Positions 32,548 through 45,200 of a DNA stretch of 64,000 nt are shown here, in pieces; within the stretch, counting starts at the first letter, position 1; the number at the start of each line of letters is the position of its first letter. Under the pieces are notes generated by a model. That model saw only the letters and a list, made by a program, of their open reading frames with translations. It was not told the origin of the DNA and did not search any database. The position numbers were made by a program, and so were the translations under genes. The DNA is from Labyrinthula sp. Ha (lineage: Eukaryota > Sar > Bigyra > Labyrinthulida > Labyrinthulaceae): NCBI GenBank assembly GCA_015227615.1, contig JAALGZ010000040.1:269070-333069 (forward strand), in the 5' to 3' direction.

Positions 32548-34446
32548 TTATGCGCAAGCTAACTTTCTGTCACAGCTGCTAATGCAAATGGAGAATGCTT
32601 GTATAGGAGAAAAGGGCCACTGAAAGTCGAGGGTATATACAGAGTATTTAGGGTCATCTCTCCTACTTTTTTCCTTGTCGTCAAATTCTGAAACTTTGCC
32701 AAACTGAAGCATGACCTCTTGCCGCTCAAACAATTTGGGAGTAGTGCCCTGAAGCTGAAAATTTTTGTTGGATGGCAGAGTGACTCTACCATTAAAATCT
32801 AATGAGTACGCCTCCAAACTTTCGACCCATATTGGTGCTTTGTTCCGGAAGAAGAAAGCTTTATTTGTTGCTAGCAACTCTTTAGTAATATTACCAAACG
32901 AGTTCTTCCCAGTTTCATGAAGCTGCTTAAGAAGAGTACCCTTCTTAAGTGGGAGATGTCTATAGTTTGAAAGATTTTGTCGTTGTTTTATATAACAGGA
33001 CTCTTCATTGGTGCTAGCTGAACAGGAGCTCACGTCGCTTTCAAAATCAGAATCTTCCTGGTCAGCATCATCATCATCCAGTGGCGCAGGAACACCAGGA
33101 AGATTAGCTTGGTTAACTCCTGGCAACAAAATACGCATTTGCCTTGGTCCTGAATTAGCTCCAAAACGATTTTGAAGATATCCAACACATCCCATATCTG
33201 TCATTTCCTTCTTTCTTTTGTCCACGTAGGTAAGAGAGCTTCCTTCAAGTTCGTCAGATTCTGGTCTCAGACAATCTGTAAACCAGTTGCTGCTTGATTT
33301 TTCTCCATTTCTATTAACACCTACCACCTTACTTTTCGTAGGGGTTGTGAATATTTTCTTTCCTCCTACCTTCCGTTGTTGATGTATATCATCATGCTCT
33401 TGCATGTTGCCTTTTCGTTTGGAAGTGCTTGCGACAGCGTGGAAAACATATTCCAAACCCCATTTGCTGGCAGCTTCAACTACGCCGAGCAAGTTTTCGC
33501 CGCCATTGTCATCCTCCGAAAATATTCTTACCCTCGAACTACCGGTAAAGTAGTCATACCAACCCTCTTTCTTTAACTTTTCACCCCGTAGAAGGAGCAA
33601 ATCAGGCTCCTCTTTTTCCTTTGGTTTCACAGGAAATTCCCCATCAGGTATTGGTCCCGCTGGATAAACAGCAGATTTCAATACAGGTTGGACATAAAAC
33701 TCGTAGCTCATAGGCGCATCAAAAGTTCCACTATGTCTAACCTTCACATATGCCCTAAGCATGCCAATCTCCTTGCGCACAGGTTCCAAAGCAAACCTTT
33801 CCCGTAGCCTTTGGTGTTCAGAAAGTGTTCTTAGATCCAAGTAATTCGGTGGCGTATAGCTAACATTGTGCAATGGGCCTCTACACAAAGGACATCCCTT
33901 CTGCTGAGCTCTTCCTTTTGCATCCAGCTGCTGCTTCCATTGATATATACATTTTCCATGAACCGGTGCATCTATATTACATTTTCTGACACAAGGTAAG
34001 AAAATAAAGGGTTTCTTGGATGTTTCGTTCTCCATGCAAATAATACAAACAGGTAGGTTGGACTTGGATAACTGTGGTGTCAACTTGGCAGAGCTTCTCC
34101 TCCTTGAACCGGTTTTTCTTCGGCCAATATCTTCCTTCAGTAGTTTTCTTGCCTCGTTACTTTCCGAGCCCGCGGCAACTTCCAGGGTGCCAGAATTTTG
34201 GGTTAACAGACCTGTAATTGCACCCTTTGCCCATGATTTTACAGATTCTAGAGAGCTTCGCTTGTTTGGTTTAATCATATCTTCGGATCCAGCAGACCCA
34301 AAGGATAAATCGGTAGAACGTAGAGAGCGTGGTCTTTTCTCTGAATCTATTAAATCTTCATTTGATGGCTCGTCATGGTTTAGATTCACTCCCGGTGCTT
34401 CGAAAATAACCGGTAAGGGTTCAGTTACAGAGTTTTCAGTTGACAT
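32548..34446 (-). CDS. RING-CH finger plus Tubby domain fusion protein
   Basis: 632 residues, single exon. Residues 1-130 are charged, Ser-rich and disordered. A zinc-binding C4HC3-type RING follows: C134, C137, C152, C156, H163, C166, C185, C188, as in MARCH-type E3 ligases but without their membrane helices. From ~228 to the end is a complete Tubby fold: opening strands GMLRAYVKVRHSG, then LLLLRGEKLKK, LLGVVEAASKWGLEYVFHAV, GPRQMRILLPG (433-443), FNGRVTLPSNKNFQL (551-565), LQFGKV (580-585) and the signature DFQWPFSPIQAFSICISS...KLACA (607-632). Two low-complexity insertions (about 343-410 and an acidic 457-495) interrupt it. Tubby domains bind PI(4,5)P2 and tether proteins to membranes; plant tubby-like proteins carry an F-box. 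By analogy this may be a ubiquitin ligase recruited by phosphoinositide; the ligase role is inferred. Confidence 0.85.
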   Translation of the reverse strand: MSTENSVTEPLPVIFEAPGVNLNHDEPSNEDLIDSEKRPRSLRSTDLSFGSAGSEDMIKPNKRSSLESVKSWAKGAITGLLTQNSGTLEVAAGSESNEARKLLKEDIGRRKTGSRRRSSAKLTPQLSKSNLPVCIICMENETSKKPFIFLPCVRKCNIDAPVHGKCIYQWKQQLDAKGRAQQKGCPLCRGPLHNVSYTPPNYLDLRTLSEHQRLRERFALEPVRKEIGMLRAYVKVRHSGTFDAPMSYEFYVQPVLKSAVYPAGPIPDGEFPVKPKEKEEPDLLLLRGEKLKKEGWYDYFTGSSRVRIFSEDDNGGENLLGVVEAASKWGLEYVFHAVASTSKRKGNMQEHDDIHQQRKVGGKKIFTTPTKSKVVGVNRNGEKSSSNWFTDCLRPESDELEGSSLTYVDKRKKEMTDMGCVGYLQNRFGANSGPRQMRILLPGVNQANLPGVPAPLDDDDADQEDSDFESDVSSCSASTNEESCYIKQRQNLSNYRHLPLKKGTLLKQLHETGKNSFGNITKELLATNKAFFFRNKAPIWVESLEAYSLDFNGRVTLPSNKNFQLQGTTPKLFERQEVMLQFGKVSEFDDKEKSRRDDPKYSVYTLDFQWPFSPIQAFSICISSCDRKLACA

Positions 34447-34556
34447 GCGGGTGTGGGTAGTTGCTTCAAGAACGTTTTATTGTGTGCTTAAAAAGGTTCT
34501 TGTCGAAAAGTTCACATTAACGAATAAAATAAACACAGAGAAACATCAGAAGAGAC

Positions 34557-35204
34557 TTATGTTTGTCTTTGATTGAAGCACTTAGACTGAATATCTAATA
34601 GTGAAGATATAAAACTCTGTTTAACACTAGAAAAGTTTTCATCTTGCGATAAGAGTTGAGACTTTGCTATACTGTTGCACTGTTCTCTAATAACTTGTTT
34701 CTGTCTTGGATCAATATAAGGAAGGCAGGAAGTTATCAAATTCAAGAGAAATGAAAAATAAGATCTCTGTTGTAATCTTGTTAGGTTTTCCACCTCTTTC
34801 AACTCTTTCAAGCAAAAGTTACTTAGTTTGAAAGCAATGAACCTAGAGTACAGGTAAAACTTCTCTAGAATGTCCAAGAAGATACACTCAAAAGAATCTT
34901 CAACAGGTGAGACAAACGTTTCAGATAATTTTCTTAGAATACAATGGAAAATGTGCTGAAGAAAAGGATTGTTAAGCCCGTCGTTAGAAGTTTTCCATGC
35001 CATCTGTTTCGTCAGGTGCAGAGGAAGTTTGGTTGGGCTGCAATACATAGTTGAATAGTGAAATGAGAGATGATTAATCCTTTCAATAAGTAAATTATTT
35101 TTGTGATTATGCTTTATGTTGCAATTTTTGCTGAAAAGAGCCAAAGCTACTGCCACAATGAATATCTTTCTGGTAACCGCTTTTTTGCTGAAGACGGAAT
35201 GCAT
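34557..35204 (-). CDS. unknown protein with N-terminal hydrophobic segment
   Basis: 215 residues, ATG at 35204, TAA stop. A possible signal anchor lies at about 12-25 (KIFIVAVALALFSK) after a basic start; the rest is mostly helical with alternating Leu/Phe and scattered Cys, and no motif I recognise. An alternative start is Met53. It lies 110 bp upstream of the RING/Tubby gene on the same strand and is divergent from NIFK, with only 89 bp between starts, which suggests a shared promoter. Coding character is moderate; a widely conserved but fast-evolving gene would look like this. Confidence 0.55.
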   Translation of the reverse strand: MHSVFSKKAVTRKIFIVAVALALFSKNCNIKHNHKNNLLIERINHLSFHYSTMYCSPTKLPLHLTKQMAWKTSNDGLNNPFLQHIFHCILRKLSETFVSPVEDSFECIFLDILEKFYLYSRFIAFKLSNFCLKELKEVENLTRLQQRSYFSFLLNLITSCLPYIDPRQKQVIREQCNSIAKSQLLSQDENFSSVKQSFISSLLDIQSKCFNQRQT

Positions 35205-35293
35205 TTAATATGTTAATACAACATTGTGATTTAAGTTCTCTGAGACCTCCTTATGGTATTACTGTATATTTTTCTTGTTATACTAAATACAAA

Positions 35294-35992
35294 ATGACCA
35301 CAGAAAAACAAAAGAGATCTTTGGAAAACACGGGGGAAAATGATAGTTCTCAAATTAGAAGAAATTCTAAATCAAGAACTAAAAAGCAAAAATTAACTGA
35401 GAAGGAGCTAAAGTTAGCTAAATTTAAAGAGGGTAAGCTTGGCGAGGAGGAAGAAAGTCATGCTTCAGAAGTTTTCGAAGAAGCTCTTTCAGAAGATGGT
35501 AAGGAAGTTGAAAATTTTAAAATTGCTTCTAAGGAAGGTATTATTAAAATATCAAATATCCCTCATGGATTCTATGAAAAAGAAATGGAAGGATATTTTT
35601 CTCAATTTGGTGAGGTGACAAATGTTCGGTGCTCAAGAGCGAGGAAATCGTTTAAACCAAGAGGATATGGATATGTTCAGTTCAAGAACCCTGATGTTGC
35701 CGAGGTAGCACAGAAATCCATGCATAATTATGTTTTATTTGAAAAAGTCGTTCGCTGTTCGCTTATGGATCCAGAAAAAGTTCACGACGATATCTTCCAT
35801 CCCTCTTTAATGAGAAGGTTTCCTATTAATTATGCACGGAAAGGCTGGATAAAAAAGAATCAACCGAAGAGTTTAGAAGAAAAGACAAAAATATTTAATG
35901 AAGTGCTTTCAAAAGAAAAGGAAAAAAAGCAAAAGTTGAAAAAGTTAGGTATAGAATACAACTTCGTTGCCCATAAGGTGGTTAAGAGCTAA
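35294..35992 (+). CDS. nucleolar RRM protein, NIFK / Nop15 family
   Basis: 232 residues from the ATG at 35294 (AAAATGACC context). The frame extends to an ATG at 35210, but the extra 28 residues match nothing in the family and would fall in the short divergent promoter. Residues 1-80 are Lys-rich then acidic. One RRM covers 81-157: RNP2 IIKISNIP (83-90), FYEKEMEGYFSQFGEVTNVR (93-112) and RNP1 RGYGYVQF (123-130), with the family-specific MHNYVLFEKVVRC. A basic tail follows with the typical DPEKVHDDIFHP. Nop15 binds ITS2 in pre-60S particles and is needed for 27S pre-rRNA processing; NIFK is its animal counterpart, which also binds Ki-67. Stop codon overlaps that of the next, convergent gene by 4 bp. 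Confidence 0.92.
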   Translation: MTTEKQKRSLENTGENDSSQIRRNSKSRTKKQKLTEKELKLAKFKEGKLGEEEESHASEVFEEALSEDGKEVENFKIASKEGIIKISNIPHGFYEKEMEGYFSQFGEVTNVRCSRARKSFKPRGYGYVQFKNPDVAEVAQKSMHNYVLFEKVVRCSLMDPEKVHDDIFHPSLMRRFPINYARKGWIKKNQPKSLEEKTKIFNEVLSKEKEKKQKLKKLGIEYNFVAHKVVKS

Positions 35993-36216
35993 GGTGAAAC
36001 AGGAAAAGCAAAATTTTTTCTGAAAGGAAAAGTAGCTGCAGAAGGCTTACTCTGAGTATCTGAAATCTCTACAACCTCTAGCTGTTGTAACTGTCTTGTA
36101 CTGTGTATTATTTCAGTTGCATGTTGTGCGACTATTAAATTTCTGCATGTACACAACATTATTACTACAAAGAAAGACAGTGGTATAGCAAGTATAAGAA
36201 GTTCAGACGTATTCAT
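35989..36216 (-). CDS. small single-pass membrane protein, 75 aa
   Basis: ATG at 36216, TAG stop at 35989-35991, sharing 4 bp with the NIFK stop. The N-terminus (ELLILAIPLSFFVVIMLCTC, 5-24) is a clear signal-anchor or membrane segment; the remaining 50 residues are polar and Gln/Ser/Thr rich. No family recognised. The coding-like composition, sensible start and exact tail-to-tail placement, as in the other pairs of this window, argue that it is real. Confidence 0.5.
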   Translation of the reverse strand: MNTSELLILAIPLSFFVVIMLCTCRNLIVAQHATEIIHSTRQLQQLEVVEISDTQSKPSAATFPFRKNFAFPVSP

Positions 36217-39200
36217 ATATATGTATACTGTTTATCTTGAAAACACAGTTTGGAAAGAGACTCAAAGTTCCAAGTTTTTTGCTTACGTATGTCGAGGCGT
36301 TCTTAGTTTTTTTATTTTCTTTGTCTCAAACTGGTTTACTCCCTCTTAAGTTAGTCTATTACTGGGTTATAGTAAATACGTTGTTACGACACACGAATAA
36401 TTCAAGATATTTATCAATATATATATTTATAATCATCTTTTTTTTTAAGCTCAATATTATAGTAATATTTCTTATAAAATATCCCGAATGTTTATATAAT
36501 TTTATATCTCGATATAATCTCATTAAATAAATATATTTTTCATGAATCGTAAATATAAATACTGAAACTATTATTACACTCATCACATAATTAAAATATA
36601 TTATATAAATAATAGACTGACTGAAATAGACATTCTAAAATATAATACATTTATTATTACGTCATTATAATATAAGTCTATTACATATATAAATATATAA
36701 TATTGAACTTTGGTATAATTTCAAGGTCTGCTTAAATTATTTTCCATGTAATAAATTAGTACTTCTGTATTAATGATGTTTTACCCATACTTGAAAAGAA
36801 AAGGTAGTTCTATTAATACTAAATTACCCGATTGTGACAACCTAAGACCGCGATTCTAAGATTCTATACCCGAAGCGTTTATGATACTGATACTCAACTG
36901 GTTATTCATTGGAATCTAATCCAAACTCTTAGTTTCTTTAAGGTGCCCCTAGTGCACTTATTATCATTTTTTGTTACTCTGCCTGCAGAGTTGCCGATTC
37001 TCTTTGCTCTGGGTCTAACCGTTGTCCTTAAATGTACTGTTCATAAACGTGAAGCTTAGAAACAAAACCAAAGCAGTATAGTTGGTAGGTACTATTTAAA
37101 ACAAAATAACTCATATCAAATCCCAAGTAGTAAAAAAATTAAAACAACAGCGAAACAAGTAAAAGGACCAAAGTGCACAGCTAACAACAAGCACATAATC
37201 TAAAACCTCAATATTAATTACATCTTTTTCCTTGGAAACTTATTAATCCTACAGATTCTTTGTATTCGCCTAATATTAATTGACTCACTGCCTTTTAATT
37301 AAACACCTTGTTTGAACAGTTTGTTAGGTTTACATTAGCTATTTAACCTTACGGACATTAGCATGCTTCTTCACAGCAGGTTCACGTCTATTGATTCTTC
37401 GGAGTGTCTATAGCATTCTCGATTCCTCTGTGTCTACAAACAAAATCAGTGAAACAAAAGAGAAGTAAAGAAATGTAGAATGGGTCTATCCGGTTAACTT
37501 CATAAAGCACGCTCATTGAGCCATACCTCTTTTTGGACTCTGTGTAGTTTTTCTGCTTACACCAAGAGGTTTTAGGACAGCTTGTATTTTGCTATAATTT
37601 GTGTCTGGATGTGCAGCCTCTTAAATCTATCGTATTGGATCTTCTTATACTCCATTCTCTGGAGCTAACTTTTAGAGACATTTTGATGTACTAAAGATGC
37701 TGATCTACCTATCTTTTCCGCCTCTCTAGATGCTCAAAATTTTGCGAAGATTATACTTAGCTAGTTCTCTCGGCGTCTTACCGTCTTCTCATGTCTTGGA
37801 TAGTGTCCTTCAAACATTTACTTGGCTTTTTGAATATTGTGGGCATTAGAAACCTGTCATGTATCTTGAGTGCTAGGTCCTGGGTTACGAAAGCTGTTTC
37901 ACGAAGTATTGTGCTGTCAGATTCATGTTGTTTTCAGCTATTTTCTTAGAGTGAATTGTTGAATTTGGAGCTCAGTCACAATAATTTTCTATCATGTCCC
38001 ACTTCTTCTAAAAGCAATAAAGGACATTCCTTCGTTTGTTGTCATTTTTCTCTATTATATCTTCTCTATGCAATTTTTTCTTGGTCTAGCAGAAACAATA
38101 ATTCTACCCCTAATTTCTGAGATGTACCCTATATTTTGCGATGTGAAAAGATTCCACCAACATTGGTACGTCATTACGCTCAAAATCACGCTTGAACAAA
38201 CGTTACAATGACTGTAAAGCTTTATATTTTGCTAACATTTTCACGGAAGATGATTTTCCTTTTGAACACAACACTTTTAGTTGGTTGTATTTGGTATACT
38301 GCCCAAAATGCAACTTAACACAGAGATTAAATTCCTTCGATGTTTTCTATGGTCTGTGACCTTATGTGAGTTGTACACAGAGTAACTATCCGGGTAGCAA
38401 TTTGCTTGTGTCATTTGGCTTACAGTCAACGCTTACTTTAATTGTGGCTCCGTTATTAGTTACATACATCATACATGACATGAAAACCATATGAAATAGG
38501 TAGTGGCCCTTCTCATGAACCACTTTCCTCTCTGTTAAGAAATATTCCTTTACATCACCAATATAGGAATTATATCTATGAATTTAAACTGCATAGAATG
38601 GTTTCAAATACTGTAAGTGTTTTTGCAAAGGCTGAAATTTTATTTAGTGTAGCTTAAATAGTGTTGGTGACACCATTTTCATTTATTCTTTTGCAGTAAA
38701 CCTTCTACAGGAGATATTTATCATTCCATTTGACACATGTTAGGACTTGATGCCGTGAATTTGAAAACAAAGTTGATTAACATACATATTGAAATTAATT
38801 CTTGGATAAGCAATTACATAGCAGGTCCTTAAGAAAGAATAAGTTTTGATTGAGCTAAATTGTTAATTCCGGTAACTAACCTGTTGAAACGTCAGGGATA
38901 TCCCTCCATATTGAAGGTGCTCCTTGGTTCAAGTTTCTAAGAAAAGTAACACATTATTTAGGTAATGTGATGCGATGTTGACAATAGCAGCATCTACAAA
39001 ATGTTAGATTTCCTAGAAAAAGAAAAAGGAGTAGGAGAACTGTTTCGGCTAATTAGAAAAATACTAGTAATATCACTCTTGCATGGATATATATATATAT
39101 GGGTACCATTATCTAGTTCTACAATAATGCCTCAGCAATCACTATAGAACACCCAAACAGGACAGAACAGAAGGAGTTTAGTGTATTAGATATCGTCGCT

Positions 39201-42200
39201 AGCGACACATGTATTAACCACAAATATGAAAAGGAAGTATGTAATGTTACATCCATTGATGTACTCTATAAGAAAAACCATTAGATTAAAAGTCTATTGG
39301 GGGATATTATAGTTTCTTGTGCTAAAAAATATGAAGAAATTGCTTGAGCATAGCTAATATGAATGGTATCTCATTTAAAACTACAATGCAATTACAATAT
39401 TTATGAAGTATGAATATAAAACCCAATAACAATGTCTAAAAAATTATAATCTGTTAACGTTTCTTTTTGGTCCAAGTTTCTTTCTGGTTGAAGGAAGTTC
39501 ATGTTGCTTAATCAGACATCCAGATGATAACGTATTTTCTTATTCATACTGTCGCAATGAAGAAAACTGTTTGAGTTAAAATCCGATAGGTTTGGACAAG
39601 CAAATACATTTTAACTTCAGATAGAACTGTGTTTTCCATGGATAAACATACTCTTTAGAGTATTTGCTCTCGAACACTCTTAAAATGACTGATAAATTTT
39701 TAATATGTAGATAAAGTTTTGTTGTCTTCCTTTTGCTTTTAGATTAATTCAAGATCCAAAGCCATTGATATATGTTGGAGTTTTGAACCAAAAGTATTTC
39801 CTTAGAAAAACTTTTATTATCGGTTTCAGATGGGCCATTTGAAGTATATTTTCACGTTGCTACTTCAATAATAAACTTTTTGGGGGCTAAAATGAGTCTA
39901 GGTTGTCAAAAACTGTTCCATAGAACAAATATCTTAGGTAAAACACGATGATGTTATGACTTCGAGCACAATAATGTGTTGTGTCTCCTTGCATCGTCCT
40001 ATTCTTTTTAGTGTCTTCTAGATTTTCAATATATATGCAGGAGTTCAATAATATTTCTAGTACTACTTGTACAAACTTTATTTTTTCTTCCGTCAACGCA
40101 ACTAATTGGAATTTATTTTGTTTAATCCTAAGGTTAGATGAGTTAAACCATCGTTGAAAATCCCAAATCTTCCTTAGAACCTTGGTACATGGTTTTGTAG
40201 TAGGGGTTGTCATATTTCTCCTTGGTTAAATTTCTGGGGGACTATTATTTTTAGCTAGATGGGAATTATACATTTATCATCAATGTATTTGTATGGTACA
40301 TATAGTATATATTCTTTGAACAACACCCTTGTTGGTTGAATATATGTGCTTCACGAATACCCATAGGTAACAAACAAAGCGATGAATATATTATGCTAAA
40401 TATAAGGGTAAACAATATTTTCCGGTAAAGATTAATAATTTTAGGTTTGAATCGTAGGGATCTTCTAAAGTTAGTACGTTGGGGTTTTACCTAGCTATGT
40501 TATCAAAAAAAACTCTTTCTAACAAGAAAATAACGCAGCTCATCGACACAATATTCACAAGGGAGACCACAAAATAGTTTAGTTCGTAATGAATATAATT
40601 TGTTACTTAATATGCAAATCCACATAAGTCCAATTCTTTCTATATGTATATGTTATTTATCCTCAGCTTGCAATTTATGCATGTAAGTTAGAAATAATTT
40701 ACAGCTTTCAACATTCAGTAGAAGTACTGTAATATATATATTATGCTTAAAGATACGACTAACTATAAGTTGGATCAAAAGCTTCATAATGAAAAAAAAT
40801 ATGCAATAGACTTACCCCTGCCTAGGATATCTTATTAGTTTTTAATTCTTATTGTAGTCATGCACCTATGATATCCATATTTGCACTATCTTCCTGAAAA
40901 GAACACCGAAGCTGCAGGCAACATAGAATGAAGTGATTTGATTACGGATTGCCGTTTCACCGGGAAATTCTAGTAAGAATTAGTTAAGAAAATTTGTTTA
41001 TAGCTTATATTTTGTGAGAAAGTATGTCGCTCTGAAGCAACTAAAGAAGTTGTACTTCCGTATATACACTTTTTTAGAGAGAGAAATACACTCTTCATAT
41101 GTGTCCAGTATATAGAATTGCAATTGTTTTATGGTAGAAAAAACTTAACAAAAGAGAGATTATTCTGTTTACTTCTCAACTGTCTATATTTTAATTGCCA
41201 AGAACTAAACATATATTGATTATTACCACACTTTAATCGAATTAATTGAAATGGTAGAAAGTTTTGTATTGGATAGTATAAAATGGTATCCGACAAATTA
41301 ATTTTCGGTATTGCACAAATCTCCAGCCATTGATTACAAATATTACATGGAAGAATATCATAGCAAAGCCACCAAATTAGCCATATAAATATTTTAATCT
41401 CAACATCTTATAGATACTCTTGGTAGAAACTAAGATTTTTTGTAAGCTTTGAGAAAAAAAGAATTCATTAATATGAAAATCTAAAGGATAAGGCAACAAT
41501 AATTCCCACCATGCAAGGATAGACTTATTTTTTTTCTGTATTTAGTTCTTATTGAGAGTGCTTATGATAAGAACAATTTGTTTGTGTTTTCTATCAGGTG
41601 ATAGCAAAAACACTATGAGAGAGAGTAGCGCAGTTTCAAAATAACAACTAATATGCCAAAGAGTGATAATGTGATTAAACTAGCCCAAATAACAGTTGAT
41701 GTCAATTCATATAAATACTTTAACAAATTCAGTCAAATGGCCAGGTATAAAGAAATATTGAAAGTATTTTTGTGCGATTCAGGAAATTTAGTGTTGAGAA
41801 GCAAAATGTTGTATATACTGAAAAATTCCCATTAATGAGCAAGAATTGGCTACATATATGCTTTTAACTGTATTATTTAATTTGAAATTAAATCCTTTTC
41901 CTTGTAACAAATTTTCTAAGCTAAGAAAACACAATGTAGAATGTTGTCCACATTTTAAATGATACCCAGTTGTGCTATAACAAAATATTAGAGTTAGTTG
42001 TATAGGGTTCAAACTTAATAATTGAGTCTATTCTCTTTCCATACCTTCAAGAAGTGTTGATACCATTTTCTTGACGTTATCTTGAAGGATATTTTTTTTT
42101 ACCTACACAACACTTACATGACTAAAAGATATTATTTTCACCTCCATCGTTTTGAAATTCATCTTGCCAAGGAACTAAAGATAAAGTAAAAAAATATAAG

Positions 42201-45200
42201 AAAATCAACAATATCATTCTAGCAATAAAGCATATTCAAAACCCTGCAAAGAGTAACACTGAAAATAGGACAATCCACATCTGCATCAATTTTATCGCCA
42301 AATGAGATAATACTTCAAACATATGCCGATAACAAAAATCTAAAAAATGTTCTTGTTGCAAAATGTTGCAATTGGATTTTGTTGAGATACTGAAGATATA
42401 TCTAATCATTCATTAGTATTGTTGGTAGCATCGGTTGTGTAATTTATACGGAATGAAGAAGGCAAACGATTGACATTTCTCCTTCTAAGACTCTCTTCCA
42501 CATTTAAAGATAGGAAAGTAGATATTTGGATATTGGTTTTCACTTCTATGTTTTCATGCAATGTTGTAAATTTTGTTGTCCCGATTAAACATATTTGAAT
42601 GAAGCATGATGAGAAACTGAGAATCTATTATTGGATTTTCCTGATAAATGGCTGTGAATTTTTGTGGCTAAGCAAGGTAGTGAAAAGTTAAGGGTTAATT
42701 CGAAAAGCTTCAGTAGATTGTATTTGTTGCTAAATTTTGTTAAAACTGCCTCTAAATCTCATTTGTCTAAGTCTAAGTCTTTGTCTATGATAAGGTGACT
42801 GTGCTTGGAACCGGTTTCCCTCACAGCTTATTCTCATCTGAGGTATAAAAAGTCAGTATTACTCTAGAGCAATATATATTTAAAGTATCTTAATTCAGTA
42901 AAGTTTTTGTCATTTAAAACCTTACATAGGGTTTGCTCAAGAGTTTATCGCTTGCTCTTGAGTCTAGGTCCCACTGTTTCTGGAATAAGAATCAAAGGTC
43001 TGTATAGACGTTGTATTATTTCTACCAAGTCGCTAAAACTTGAGAAAGCGTTTTTAAAGTCAATTCTAAAGCTGCGCAAAACTGAGATCAAAGTTATAAT
43101 TCACCTTATTTAATAAGGTTCATCTGATATGTAAGTAAGAACAATACGAAGAATTAATGTGAAGTTTAAAGAAGAAAAAAAAAGGCTGAAAAACATTAAT
43201 AATAGCTGAACAACAGTTAAAATTGGATCTCTGTATTCTTTCTATCTAATGAGATTTTAATAAAATGTTGTGAAAAAAACAATCTATGATCCAGTATAAT
43301 TTGCATGGTTGATTCCCCCGTTGTATCGGTTTTATACCATTTTTGCCATTAGAATGGTTTCTCTTGTCTAACCTTAATAATACATGACCAAAATTAAGTT
43401 CCACCGCAACTGATTCTTTTTCAAGTTTCGAGAAAATATAGTTAGGGTTCAAAGGACTAACATAGTGTTAAGATCATAGACGGTTGTTTTAGTGCTGAGT
43501 ATTTTATAAGTAGAGATCTAATGCAGAGATATTCATGGTGATTAAGTGCTTGATTTTGGCAAAAAGTATATAGAAACATAAACCATTCCTTATATATCTA
43601 GAGAAAATAGTTATATTCTATATTTTCTCACTGGCACAATTTCTATCTTTAGTACTTTGCCTGTTATTTCTTGCTTCTTGGGTAGGCTCAGTAATTTTTA
43701 TAGAGTTCTGTCCGTAGTATTATCCTGTGCCTGGTACTTAGGATCTTAATAATTCCACCTGTGCTTATACAAAATATCATTTAAGCAAACCAGCATTTTA
43801 TTGCTGAAAATGAAGTAAGGCCACGGTGTTATTTATATTCCCTCTCAAATGTGTTAAAATACCATAAATTCAAATGAAATAAGTGGAAACGTATCGATTC
43901 CATGAACTATGAATCATACGCTAGCCAGATACTCTCGGACTTATACCAAGGTTTGTTGAAGAGCCTGGACCATGGGCAATTGTAACTGAACAGTAACAGA
44001 TATAATGTCTAATAAGCTTAATTAAGTTTCTGGGCATCTGAATAATCTAACAAAGTTTTGTACAGCTTGTCGCTAGGACACACCATGTTGCAAGTTAAAT
44101 TTACGGCTAGTGCATAAGAATTAGAAAAATTTTAACAACTATGTGGCCAGTCAAGATTATTATGGGAAAACCTGTTAGAAAACGTTTAGTGGATTACTTT
44201 CTGTCCTAAAGCGATGAGATCCTTTGGTAAATTATTATCTACAGTATTTTCTAGCTAACTGAACTTGCTGCGAAATGATTCTACCTAAAGTGTCATAAGC
44301 TTGAATGATACGAACAACAAACCGATTTCAATCGTTTTTAGTGTTGTTGCTATATCTCAGGGAAACAAAATAGATACCTTGATTTACCGGTTATTATTAA
44401 CGTGCAACGGAAATATGATTGCATAAGTCAAATCTATTAATTTTTTCTACAGCCCCCTTAAGAATTAAAGTAAAGTTTAGTATTAAAAAAGCACCGTAGT
44501 TGATGAAGGACTGGAAATTGAATAATCTGGAGCTATAAAAAATCATGCGACCAGATAAGTTTTGTGGTTGTATTTGCCGTAAAACAATACAAGCTAGACC
44601 TAGGCTACGAACCGGGTAAGATTACTAGCTACAAGAATAGTAATATGCAGTTAATCTCTTGATATAACCAAAGTTAATGGGACATATTGCACACAAATCT
44701 ACACAGACATATGAAGATATTCTACAGAGGTAATCTATAGAACGGAAAGGTGAGTTGATATTGATCTAGTGATCGATCTGTGAAGAAGATTCCATAAGTA
44801 CAAATAAAATGACCAGGACAACAGTCTTGGTTTTCGTGGATCAAAATTTGCAGGTCATTAAACCCCATTGCTTGAACCATAATAGGAACATTTTTTTTTT
44901 AGTTTGAAGTATGCGTTGTTAAAGAAGCATTACTTTCAAAATAATCTAAAAGAAACTTAGATGTCATTGTTGCTAATGACAGCTGGGAAACTCTTTGTAC
45001 CGACGGGAAGCATCTTAACCATGGAAGTTTGTTTTCGCAGATCCTAGGCAGTTTTAACTTCATACGATAAACTGAGTTAATATATTTTCCAAAGGAAGTG
45101 GATTATACAGCAATTTATTAGGAAAATTATAAGCGTTGCATAAACGGAGAGTTTGTTTCCTAGATTAAAAGTTTTCACAAGAAAAATACTACACATCTCG

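Noticed and set aside
34016-34576. 186-codon frame opposite the RING/Tubby gene
   Set aside because: It is antisense to a protein with clear zinc-binding residues; a shadow of its codon bias.
36237-36530. 97-codon hydrophobic frame
   Set aside because: It starts with TTG in an extremely AT-rich tract; hydrophobicity follows from T-rich codons.
42843-43113. TATAAAA followed by a 68-codon basic frame containing an LYR-like GLYRR
   Set aside because: No ATG start, no N-terminal family pattern, too short to call a LYR protein.
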